Shown here one piece after another: positions 41,715-50,341 of a stretch of 56,535 bases of DNA. This DNA comes from Phycisphaerae bacterium (lineage in GTDB: Bacteria; Planctomycetota; Phycisphaerae; Sedimentisphaerales; Anaerobacaceae). Each line of letters starts with the position of its first letter. Position 1 is the stretch's first letter. The notes under the pieces are model-generated. The model saw only the letters and a program-made list of their open reading frames with translations, made no database searches and was not told the origin of the DNA. The position numbers and the translations under genes are program-made. The stretch lies in assembly GCA_026386805.1 (NCBI GenBank), contig JAPLMX010000208.1, positions 1-56,535 on the forward strand, in the 5' to 3' direction.

Positions 41715-43862
41715 TCACTTCTCCTCCAAAGGATACTGTGATTCGGTTTTGACGGTTGTCGTCAGAAGCTTGTTGTTCACGGTGCCGCCGAGCTCGCCCG
41801 CAGCGTTGAGTCGCACGTGCCATCGTCCGGCGATATCGATGCCGGCCGGCGGCACGAACGTGACGGCGGCGGGCTGGCGGATTTGCTCATCGGCGATCTC
41901 GAAGACATGCAGGAAGAGCGTGCGGCTTCCGCTGTTCGGGTCGCCGATCTCGATCCGCCAGGGACAAATCGGGGGCTTCAACCGACCTTCGGTGCTATGG
42001 TTGTATTGGGCCGTCTTTTCCAGCGGATGGCCCCAGGCTTCTTGGCCCGGCCCGCCGCGCAGGATGATCTCGGGCTTCTCGGGCAGCAGGGTGTGCAGGA
42101 ACATTCGCGAGCGGCCGTGGGACAGCACCGCCTTGTCGCCGTCGGCTTCGGGCAGGCTGAGCCACGTCAAAGCACTCTCCTGCCGCTGCGGCTCGGTGGG
42201 GACGTGGAGAAAGAAGTGCCGGGCGAAATCGGGACGCGTCGCCTCGACGCGGTCGAAGACGACGAAGAACTCCTGCTCGCCGCGTAGGTAGAGGAATTGG
42301 CGCGTCACCTCACGAGCCTTCTTGTCGCTATAGCCCTTGGTGATGTCGGCGGCGGCGTAGGTGTAGTTGGGGTTGTGCTCGAAGGCCACGATGTGACCGC
42401 GCTCGTGCGGCAGGTCGCCGCTCTCGTAGACGTGTCGGAGGAGACCGCCGTCATTCTCGTTGCCCTTGTCCCGACGGAATCTCTCGTTGGGGTCGAAGAT
42501 CGTGACGATGTTGTAGATCAACGAGCCGCCCGCGTAATAGTCGGTGTCGTTGTGGCCCTGGCCGCCTTGACGCGAGACGAGTGAGCCGCGCTTGCAGATT
42601 AGGAAGTGGCCCTCATCATCCCGTGCATGTCCGGCGAATTGCGGGCCGCAGCCGAAGAATGCCCAGGTCGCATTGGGATCGTTCCAGGCGCTGCGCATGT
42701 AGACATGCCCGGCACCAGGGAAGAGATAGCCCAGAGGAAGTCCACACGGCGGCGTCGCCTGGATTGAAGGGTCATAGCACGCCACGCGCTGCCATCGCTC
42801 GCGCAGCCACGTCCGTCCTTGGTCGCAGAACCATTGAGAAAGCCCGTCATGCAGCATTGGCGCCGCACGGGCGAATGCGGCGGGGCGGGAGCCGTCGCCG
42901 TCGTCGATCCAGGCCGTGCGCTCGTTGTGGGGCATCATGGTATAAGCCACCCAGCGGGGCGATTCCACCGGATAGCCCCACGGCTTCAATTGCTTGAACA
43001 GGTCAATGCCTGTTGCGGTTCGCCAGGCTTGGAACGCATACGGGATGACGGTGACTGGGCCGTAGCCGCCGTGCCCGAAGGATTCCGACCAGACGCCGCC
43101 CATGCGATTGAAGGCGGGGATGCATTCCGCCAGCACGCGCTGGTTCCAGGAGTCGAGGAAGGTCTTGGCGTCCGCTTCGAATTTCGTGCCCGAACCGCTG
43201 ATGGCCAGTGCGATGAACAGCTTCTGCGTGAGCGCGTCGCGGGTGTTACCGATATTCAGGTGGATCGGTCCCCAGGTCTGGTTGTATTCCCAGTGGCCCC
43301 ATTTGAGCAGGATGCGCGGCTCGTCGGTGAAGTACCGCAGCCACGTGCCCAGGGCGTTGCCGAACTGGACCCGCTGCTCGGGCGTCAGGGCATCATAGAT
43401 CCAATCGTAGGCGAGGGCGTGATAGCCGAAGTGGCTGCCTTCGCGGTTGGCGATGAGGGAGCCATCGCCCCATTGCTTGATGATGACCTCGGCATACGGT
43501 CGGGCGTCGTGTCCCCTTTGGCGCTCGATGAGATACGCGAGACCGCAGTCCATCAGGTCTTCGGGAATGGACCACGCATTGGAGAGGTACTGAATGCCGC
43601 CTCTTTTCACGGCGTCGTCCGCGCGTTGCTTGACGATGGCATAGTCAGCAGCGAGGGGGCCATCGCAGCGCCGAGCCACCTCCGGCACGTCCTCGATCAG
43701 GAGCCTGGGATGAGCGGTTCTGACTTGATACGCCGTCTGACTGAGACAGACGCTCGGAGGGGCGATAGCAAAAACTGTCACCAACCACACGAGCGTAGGG
43801 TGGGGCTTGCCCCACCGGAACCCATTTGGTGGGGCAAGCCCCACTCTACATGGCTGAACCAT
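41715..43862 (-). CDS. Secreted heparinase II/III-like polysaccharide lyase
   Basis: 715 residues from ATG 43862; GTG 43874 is the upstream alternative. The N-terminus is odd: five residues (MVQPC), then 19 residues encoded by a REPIN (from RVGLAPPNGF), and only then the hydrophobic signal core VWLVTVFAIAPPSVCL. A GTG after the REPIN is another possible start, but has no ribosome site. The alpha/alpha domain (HPRLLIEDVPEVARRC, GSHFGYHALAYDWIYD, WGHWEYNQTWGPIHLNIGN) and the heparinase-type beta domain (AGHARDDEGHFLICKRGSLV, GHNDTDYYAGGSLIYN) are complete. It ends 4 bases before the next start codon. It probably cleaves acidic polysaccharide by elimination. Confidence 0.87.
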   Translation of the reverse strand: MVQPCRVGLAPPNGFRWGKPHPTLVWLVTVFAIAPPSVCLSQTAYQVRTAHPRLLIEDVPEVARRCDGPLAADYAIVKQRADDAVKRGGIQYLSNAWSIPEDLMDCGLAYLIERQRGHDARPYAEVIIKQWGDGSLIANREGSHFGYHALAYDWIYDALTPEQRVQFGNALGTWLRYFTDEPRILLKWGHWEYNQTWGPIHLNIGNTRDALTQKLFIALAISGSGTKFEADAKTFLDSWNQRVLAECIPAFNRMGGVWSESFGHGGYGPVTVIPYAFQAWRTATGIDLFKQLKPWGYPVESPRWVAYTMMPHNERTAWIDDGDGSRPAAFARAAPMLHDGLSQWFCDQGRTWLRERWQRVACYDPSIQATPPCGLPLGYLFPGAGHVYMRSAWNDPNATWAFFGCGPQFAGHARDDEGHFLICKRGSLVSRQGGQGHNDTDYYAGGSLIYNIVTIFDPNERFRRDKGNENDGGLLRHVYESGDLPHERGHIVAFEHNPNYTYAAADITKGYSDKKAREVTRQFLYLRGEQEFFVVFDRVEATRPDFARHFFLHVPTEPQRQESALTWLSLPEADGDKAVLSHGRSRMFLHTLLPEKPEIILRGGPGQEAWGHPLEKTAQYNHSTEGRLKPPICPWRIEIGDPNSGSRTLFLHVFEIADEQIRQPAAVTFVPPAGIDIAGRWHVRLNAAGELGGTVNNKLLTTTVKTESQYPLEEK
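43795..43849. repeat. REPIN inside the signal-peptide region of the heparinase-like gene
   Basis: 55 bases: GTAG, hairpin GGTGGGGC-TT-GCCCCACC, spacer GGAACCCATTT, hairpin GGTGGGGC-AA-GCCCCACT, CTAC. It is identical in size and hairpins (one base change, last hairpin) to the element at 52688-52742. Confidence 0.92.
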
Positions 43863-43889
43863 TTTGACTCTCACTCGATTCTCAGTTAC

Positions 43890-46628
43890 TCATCGATCCT
43901 TTAGCCAGACGGCAGAGCTGATCGAGCGAGGGCCGCGACGGGGTGTCGGTGCGGCGGACTCGCTCTGCGGCAGGCGATTGTCGCGCGCGTAATTCGGGAC
44001 CGCCATTAGCGCGGAGCCGTCGGCCCATGTGCCTTTGACGACCATCACGCCGTCCAGCAGATCGCCTTTCCACTCGGTGGTCAACGCGGAGTCGGGGGCC
44101 AGGACCTTGTCGAGGCTCTGGTCCACGGCCTCGGCGCTGTAAATCAACGGCCCATAGCGCAGGGCCACCTTTCCGGCCGTGGCCGCGATCTTGTCGCTGG
44201 CCTTGATCCTCTGGACCTTCATCGGGAGCATCAGGACGATCTTGTCCTCGGCTTTCCATTTTCGCGTAATCACGGCATAGCCGTTCTCGATCTTGGGCTT
44301 GATGGTCGAGCCATTCACCGAGATGGATTCGAGACCATTGACCTGGGGCGTGGGCGTATACAGCTCGCTCGTCGTGCGGTTGGGCACTCGCACGCAGACG
44401 GCGAATCGCTTGGCAGTCTCGGGGTTGACAGTGATGGCGACCTTGCCACTCCAGGGATAATCGGTCTCCTGCACCATCTGGACGTTGGTGCCCGCCACTT
44501 TCTCCACATTGATCGTGCTGCCGATGAAGAGGTTGACGTAGAGGCCGTCCTTGCCCTTGACGTAGGTCCAGGTGGGGATCATCAGCAGGGTGCGCGGGAT
44601 GTTGCCGACGCAGCACGGGCAGACGTGCCAGGGATAGCGGGGGCCGTGCGAGTCCAAGGGGTTGTCGTAATAGAAGTTCTTGCCCTCCAGGTCGATCGAG
44701 CCCAACAGGGCGTTGTACAGCGACTCCTCGTACAGGTCCGCGTACTTGGCGTCGTGGTAGGCGAGGTTCATCTTGTACTGGAAGAAGATCAGGCCGCAGG
44801 TCGAGCAGGATTCGTTGTAGGCGCTCTGACGCAGCGAGTAATTGGGGCCGAAGCCTTCGGAGGTCTCACCACTGCCGACGCCGCCGGTGACGTAGTACTT
44901 CTTGTTGACCATGTTGTCCCAGAGGCTCATGACGGCGCTCTGGTAATCGACATCGTGGGTCTCGGCGGCCACATCGGCCATGCCGGAGTAGGTGTAGGAG
45001 GCGCGGACCGCGTGCCCGACCGCCTCATACTGCTGCTGCACGGGGACATGGCTTTGGTCGTACTCACTGCCATCCTTGCGGCTGTCGAGCAGGAACTTGG
45101 CCAGCTTGATATAGCTGTCGCCGTGGCTACCGGGGCCTTCCATGTCGTTGACGAACCGGCCGAACCGAACGAGGGCCTGTTCCATCTCCTGGTGGCCGTC
45201 GAACCAGGGTTTCTTGGGGGCCGGGCCGAGATTGGCGACCCAGCAGTCGGCCAGTTTCTTGGCCGCGTTGTACAGGCGCTTGTCGGTGCCGTTGGTCAGC
45301 GTGTAGTGGTTGATCGCCGACTCGATGAAGTAGCCGGCGACGTAACCCTCGTGATTGCCTCTCTGCGGCGGGTTCCATCGCTGGGGCCAGCGGTTGCGGT
45401 CGGCCAGCGTGTACGCCGTCTGCAAATAGCCGTCGGGTTCCTGGGCGGCGAAGATCTTCGGGATCCAGTCCTCCAACGTCGCCTTCATCTTCTCTTGGGC
45501 CTTGATGATCTCCGGATCGCCCTTCGGATCGACCATCAGCGCGATGCACATCGACTCAATGGTCTGGTGCACCCAGGCATTGGAGAACACGTAGCCCTTG
45601 TGACGCCCGTGCGGCTCGCCGCGCAGGGCCTTGGCCGCTTCGATGAAGTTGTCGATTCCGCCTTGGCCTTCCTTGAGATTCGGGTTGTTGATCTGGTCAA
45701 TGCAATGGGGGATCCAGTTCACGATCAGGGCCTTGGCCCGCGAGTTCCACAAGGGGCTGTCGATCTTGTATTTCTTCGTATAGACCACGTCCAGGCGATC
45801 CGCCGGAGGTGGCGAGACCACCTGGATGGTCAGCATGGACGAGGCGCTCAGGGGACCTTTCGCGGCCGCCAATTGCAGGACGTACTCGCCCTTCTTTGAG
45901 AAGGTCGCCGTCGTGACGGCGACCTTGGCGTTCTCAAACGTGATCGTGCCGGGTCCGGAGGATTTGCTCCACGTCGTCGTCACGCCACCGCCTTTCAACG
46001 TCTTCACGGTCCCGCCCAGATAGGTCTTGCCCCCCAGCACGACGATGCGGTCTATGCCCGCCGTCACCATCGGGGGAAAATCGGGCGATTTGCCGCTGTC
46101 GATGACCTTCCATTCGAGGATCCCGGTCGAGAAGGTATCGTTGGCGTCGATTTCGAGCTTGAGCTTGGACGTGCGGACCTCGTCGAAGCTTGTCGTGTTG
46201 TATTGGTTCACCGCGACCCCCAGGCCCGAGGGGTTGTCCACGGGGACGAACGCATTGCCGTCCCAGGTCAGCAATCGGCACGCCTTGGGAGCGTGGACGC
46301 CGCGGCCGTCCGCCCACCAGTAGACGTCGATCCTGCCGGTGCTGATGGGCTGGCTCCAGTCGTACTGCACCCACTGAGTGCCCCGCGTGGGCCAGTTGCC
46401 ATAGGATCCCCGGCGGGCGTCGCGCGAGTTCCTGGGATCGTAGCCGTCGTTCAGGGCCGCCGCCGTCGTGTCGCCGGAGACATGGGAACTCGATGGCTTC
46501 GCCACGACGGCGAGATTGGTGCCTGTGACAAGTCCAGCGGTTGGGGTGGTCTGCGCGAATGTGGTGCAGACGGCCGCCGTCACGCCGATCAATAGGAGGA
46601 TGAAACCGGTTGATTGCCTTGTTCTCAT
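43890..46628 (-). CDS. Secreted GH127-family beta-L-arabinofuranosidase with N-terminal F5/8-like and Ig-like domains
   Basis: 912 residues from ATG 46628 with GAGGAG upstream. The signal peptide is FILLLIGVTAAVCTTFA. A discoidin-like domain (about 35-175: GTQWVQYDWSQPISTGRIDV) and a PKD/Ig-like domain (about 190-275) precede the GH127 catalytic barrel. The family's zinc/nucleophile cysteines are seen in NESCSTCGLIFF and HVCPCCVGNIPRT, as in Bifidobacterium HypBA1 (Glu and three Cys hold Zn). So an active retaining beta-L-arabinofuranosidase is expected. It begins the minus-strand operon and is divergent from the GH36-like gene. Confidence 0.93.
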   Translation of the reverse strand: MRTRQSTGFILLLIGVTAAVCTTFAQTTPTAGLVTGTNLAVVAKPSSSHVSGDTTAAALNDGYDPRNSRDARRGSYGNWPTRGTQWVQYDWSQPISTGRIDVYWWADGRGVHAPKACRLLTWDGNAFVPVDNPSGLGVAVNQYNTTSFDEVRTSKLKLEIDANDTFSTGILEWKVIDSGKSPDFPPMVTAGIDRIVVLGGKTYLGGTVKTLKGGGVTTTWSKSSGPGTITFENAKVAVTTATFSKKGEYVLQLAAAKGPLSASSMLTIQVVSPPPADRLDVVYTKKYKIDSPLWNSRAKALIVNWIPHCIDQINNPNLKEGQGGIDNFIEAAKALRGEPHGRHKGYVFSNAWVHQTIESMCIALMVDPKGDPEIIKAQEKMKATLEDWIPKIFAAQEPDGYLQTAYTLADRNRWPQRWNPPQRGNHEGYVAGYFIESAINHYTLTNGTDKRLYNAAKKLADCWVANLGPAPKKPWFDGHQEMEQALVRFGRFVNDMEGPGSHGDSYIKLAKFLLDSRKDGSEYDQSHVPVQQQYEAVGHAVRASYTYSGMADVAAETHDVDYQSAVMSLWDNMVNKKYYVTGGVGSGETSEGFGPNYSLRQSAYNESCSTCGLIFFQYKMNLAYHDAKYADLYEESLYNALLGSIDLEGKNFYYDNPLDSHGPRYPWHVCPCCVGNIPRTLLMIPTWTYVKGKDGLYVNLFIGSTINVEKVAGTNVQMVQETDYPWSGKVAITVNPETAKRFAVCVRVPNRTTSELYTPTPQVNGLESISVNGSTIKPKIENGYAVITRKWKAEDKIVLMLPMKVQRIKASDKIAATAGKVALRYGPLIYSAEAVDQSLDKVLAPDSALTTEWKGDLLDGVMVVKGTWADGSALMAVPNYARDNRLPQSESAAPTPRRGPRSISSAVWLKDR

Positions 46629-46780
46629 TGGAAGTCTCCTCAGTCCGTCAGACCTAACGTGGCACCTCCGCCCCGGGGGCGGTACATCGTGCATCAGTCT
46701 ACCATAGTACTTGCCCAAAACAAGCCGCGACTATACGATCTGCTCGTCAACGCAGAAGGAACGTCATCGAAGGGGTCTGT

Positions 46781-49051
46781 ATGAAAAGGCCACTACTGCT
46801 CCTACTGGTCTCGGGCATGCTCGTATGTGTGCCAACGAGAATGGAGGCCGCGCAGCCGTTTGAAGTCTCCGAACACCAGGTGCGCATCTCGGCGGGAGTT
46901 CTGGAGCGGGTGATCGATCTGGCGAACGGGAATCTGAGCACGACCCACCTGCGCGTAGAGGGCCGGGAACTGCTGGCCGGACCGGCGCTCGAATTGAGCC
47001 TCACTGTCACGCGCACCGAACCCAACACCAGGCCGAAGGGGCTCAAGCCGGGCGAGGGCGGTTCCATCGACAGTGTGAAGACCTTCAGTCCGGGCCGGCA
47101 TGTCAATCCCGGCACATACGACGATGCGACCCTCGGCCAGACGACCCGTTGGGTCGGGCCGATTCGGATCCGCGCCAGCCAGTGGGCGGACACCTTCACA
47201 TTCGCGACGCCTGAAGTCTCCGCCCCGGCTCCTGGCGTGTCTCGTTTGACCCTCCGTGCTGTCGCTCGAAAGGAAAGTGCATTGGACGGACTGACCGTCA
47301 CGGTGGTCTACGAGGTCTATCGCGGCGAACCGGTTATTCGCAAATGGGTGGAGATTGCCAACGAAGGCAGCGCCTGGCGCAAGATTGAGCAGTTGACGAT
47401 TGATGACTTCGCTCTCGCTCCGAGCATTTCCGAACAAGTGCCGTTGACCCCCGCTGGCTACGGGGCCCAGCCAAGCATGATCGGCTTTTCGTCGTCCGAC
47501 GGCACTTTCGGCGTGATTGCCGCAAGCGAGATTCCCTCGGCGCTGCGGGCCATCGCAGATACTGGCGCAATGGGCTATCACTCCGCGATGTTCGAGTGGG
47601 TGCTGGCGCCCGGCGAGCGGTTTATCTCGGAGCCTATGTTCCTGTACGCCTTCAGCGGCCCGGTGGAACAGACGATCTCTGGACGTTCGACACCTCTGGA
47701 CCGGACCGTCGAAGGCTCCTTCCAGCGTTTTCTGTCGCGGCACATCGGCGTCGTCGGCGAGCGGCTGCCGTGTGATGCCCCCCAGTGGCTCACCTGGGCC
47801 AACTTCGGCCCAGCGCTCAACGACGCGATGATCCGCCAACAGGCTGACCTCGCCGCCCGCGCCGGCTTCGTGCAGTTCCTCATGGACGATGGTTGGCAGC
47901 GGGATCGGCTCGGCACGGAACCGGACCGAGCCAAGTTCCCCGATTTTGCGGCGACGACGGACTATATTCGCTCCCGTGGCCTCAAGCTGGGATTGTGGCT
48001 CTCCTGCTTTCGCGATGCGAATTCGCCCGACCTGAAAGCGTGGCCCGAGGCACGCTCGCTGCCGGTGGTCACACGGCTCGGCGGAAACGCGATGAGCTTC
48101 ACCACGCCTTGGCGCGAGTTCTATGCCCAGGACCTGGCCCGGCTGCATCAACGCTACGGTGCGGCCTATTTCAAGCAGGACTTCAGCAACATCCTCTACG
48201 GCGACTTGGCCGACAATCACCCGAACCGCACGCGCAAAGAGTCGCTCCTGCGCGGCTTGCGTGGACTGCTGGAGGCCCAGGACCGGCTTCGCGCCCTCGC
48301 GCCGGACGTGATGAACGAGATGACCCACGAAATCTACTGGGACACGCCCGGGGCCCCGTGCGATCTGGCCGCCCTCAAGCACGCGGCTCGCTATCACGTT
48401 TCGCCCAACGCTTGTCGCGGCATCGTCCCTCGTCCCAGGCCGGGCCAGACCAATGTGCCCGCCGGCGATTCGCAGAAGCTTCGTGCCGAGCTGATCGGCG
48501 CCTGCTACCAGGCCCGGCAGATCTTCTACTCGCATCGCGGCCTGCCTCTGTATTGCCTCGAATTCTACGGTGCCGCCACGGAAGACCACGAGGGCAGCCT
48601 GACTCCCGAAGTCCAGGATCGCCAAGTCGTCAGTTGGCTGCTGGGCGCTCCGCTGGTCTTCTCGGGCGACTTAAGCACGCTTTCCGCTGCACATCTGGTG
48701 CATTATCAGAAGCGCTTTGCCTTGGTCAATCGCCTGCACCAATCATGGGACATCTACCGTCACTTCCAATTCAGCGGTGTGCCCGCACCCAACGACGACA
48801 ACTGGCACTGGTGGGGCAAACTGAACGATGATGGCTGCGGTGCGGTCGTCGTGGTGCGGGGCAGTGGCGGCGCCGACCGCCGGGCGATCAACGTTCCGTG
48901 GGTCAAGGCGGATCGGTCATACGCCGTCGTCGCATCGCTCGGCGAGCGGCGGCTCGGGGATTTCACCGGCCGCCAACTGCAATCCGCTGGTGTGGAGTTG
49001 ACGCTGCCGGTGTACGGCCAGGAGATCCTTGAGTTGACGCCGAGCGAGTAG
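46781..49051 (+). CDS. Secreted GH36/GH-D-clan alpha-galactosidase-like enzyme
   Basis: 756 residues from ATG 46781, with GAAGGGG upstream. Signal peptide LLLLLVSGMLVCVPTRMEA. An N-terminal beta-sandwich (about 30-330) is followed by a TIM barrel with the clan GH-D marks FLMDDGWQRD, SRGLKLGLWLSCFRDAN and YGAAYFKQDFSN (the Asp in KxD is the expected nucleophile). A C-terminal beta domain ends the protein. It should remove alpha-galactose or related residues by retention. First gene of the plus-strand operon. Confidence 0.85.
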   Translation: MKRPLLLLLVSGMLVCVPTRMEAAQPFEVSEHQVRISAGVLERVIDLANGNLSTTHLRVEGRELLAGPALELSLTVTRTEPNTRPKGLKPGEGGSIDSVKTFSPGRHVNPGTYDDATLGQTTRWVGPIRIRASQWADTFTFATPEVSAPAPGVSRLTLRAVARKESALDGLTVTVVYEVYRGEPVIRKWVEIANEGSAWRKIEQLTIDDFALAPSISEQVPLTPAGYGAQPSMIGFSSSDGTFGVIAASEIPSALRAIADTGAMGYHSAMFEWVLAPGERFISEPMFLYAFSGPVEQTISGRSTPLDRTVEGSFQRFLSRHIGVVGERLPCDAPQWLTWANFGPALNDAMIRQQADLAARAGFVQFLMDDGWQRDRLGTEPDRAKFPDFAATTDYIRSRGLKLGLWLSCFRDANSPDLKAWPEARSLPVVTRLGGNAMSFTTPWREFYAQDLARLHQRYGAAYFKQDFSNILYGDLADNHPNRTRKESLLRGLRGLLEAQDRLRALAPDVMNEMTHEIYWDTPGAPCDLAALKHAARYHVSPNACRGIVPRPRPGQTNVPAGDSQKLRAELIGACYQARQIFYSHRGLPLYCLEFYGAATEDHEGSLTPEVQDRQVVSWLLGAPLVFSGDLSTLSAAHLVHYQKRFALVNRLHQSWDIYRHFQFSGVPAPNDDNWHWWGKLNDDGCGAVVVVRGSGGADRRAINVPWVKADRSYAVVASLGERRLGDFTGRQLQSAGVELTLPVYGQEILELTPSE

Positions 49052-49090
49052 GTGCTTGCGGCACTGTCGTACTCTACCGTGGAGACAGTT

Positions 49091-50293
49091 ATGAGCTGTG
49101 CGTCCCGAGACATTCAAATCTTGATCATGTTGGTAATCGTAGGCATCGTGTCAACAAGCGGTAGGGCCGAGAGCACACTTCCCGCCGTAGGTGTAGTGCA
49201 GCTTCCCGAAGGGGTGCTGGTGCCCGACGTGATGATGGACGGGGCCGGCGTGCTGCACATGGTTTATGGCCTGGGCGACGACGCCTGGTACGTGCGCTCG
49301 ACCGATAACGCCCGGACCTTCTCAACGCCGGTCAAGGTCAACACTGTGGGGAAGGTCACGCTCACGATGGGCGAGCGGGGTCCCAAGCTGGCTGTGGGCC
49401 AGGGCGGGATGCTGACCACCAACACGCGTTTTCGCGTTTGGGAGCCCTCGATCCACGTGGTTTGGGCCGATCGGTGGTCGCCCGGGGTGCAGGTCTATCC
49501 CCGGTACAGCCGCAGCTTGGACGGGGGCCGGACGTTCGAGCCGCCGCGGGTTCTGGCTTCGCTGTATGGAATCGACGGGCTGACTGTGACTGCCGACGGC
49601 GAGGGCACCGTGATGGCGTTCTTCCATCACGTCAGCCCGCCGCAACAACAGATCCCGGAGGCGCACCGTCTGTATCTGGCTCGCTCCCTGGACGATGGGG
49701 CCTCCTTCAGGTCCGAGGAGCGCATGAAGATCCAGGGCATGGATGACTTGGCCTGCTCCATGTGCATGATGCGGGCCCGCATGACCACCGATGGGAACGT
49801 CAGCCTCGCCGTGCGCGTGGCGAATGACAACATTCGGGACTTCTTCCTGCTGCGCAGCCCCAAGCAGGAAGACACCTTCACGCCGCTGCGCGTCAATGAG
49901 GATCGGTGGGAGTTGAAGACCTGCCCGATGTGCGGGCCGGAGCTGACGCTGGACCCGGCCGGACGGATGCTCTGCGCGTTCATGAGCCGCCACCGCGTCT
50001 ATTGGTCGGCGCTGGACGACGGCCGGTTCACGCTGCACGTAGCCACGCCCGCGAATGAAAACGATGAGATCTATCCGGCCGCCGTCGGCGACGGCCAAGG
50101 GCACGTGCTACTGGTGTGGCAAGTGGGGCCGATGGCGGTGGGACGCCAGGTGACGGTGAAGTGGGCGCTGTATGGAAATGACGGAACGTTCAGCGGAAAG
50201 CAGGGAACGATCGGCGTATCGACATCCGGCACCAAGGCCACGGCCTTTGCCGGCACAGATGGAGCGTTTCATATCGTAACAACGGCGAAGTAA
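49091..50293 (+). CDS. Secreted sialidase/BNR-fold propeller protein
   Basis: 400 residues from ATG 49091 with GTGGAGA upstream, 39 bases after the GH36-like gene. Hydrophobic N-terminal segment LIMLVIVGIVSTSGRAES. Asp-box-like turns are visible (RSTDNARTFSTP, RSLDGGRTFEPP, RSLDDGASFRSE), so a six-bladed propeller is likely. A Cys cluster (LACSMCMMRAR and LKTCPMCGPEL) is unusual for the fold and may bind metal or haem. The sialidase catalytic Arg triad is not evident. Confidence 0.75.
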   Translation: MSCASRDIQILIMLVIVGIVSTSGRAESTLPAVGVVQLPEGVLVPDVMMDGAGVLHMVYGLGDDAWYVRSTDNARTFSTPVKVNTVGKVTLTMGERGPKLAVGQGGMLTTNTRFRVWEPSIHVVWADRWSPGVQVYPRYSRSLDGGRTFEPPRVLASLYGIDGLTVTADGEGTVMAFFHHVSPPQQQIPEAHRLYLARSLDDGASFRSEERMKIQGMDDLACSMCMMRARMTTDGNVSLAVRVANDNIRDFFLLRSPKQEDTFTPLRVNEDRWELKTCPMCGPELTLDPAGRMLCAFMSRHRVYWSALDDGRFTLHVATPANENDEIYPAAVGDGQGHVLLVWQVGPMAVGRQVTVKWALYGNDGTFSGKQGTIGVSTSGTKATAFAGTDGAFHIVTTAK

Positions 50294-50341
50294 AGAAAAG
50301 GGGACATTCTACTTCTCGTCCCCTCTGCCAAGGAGCAGAGT

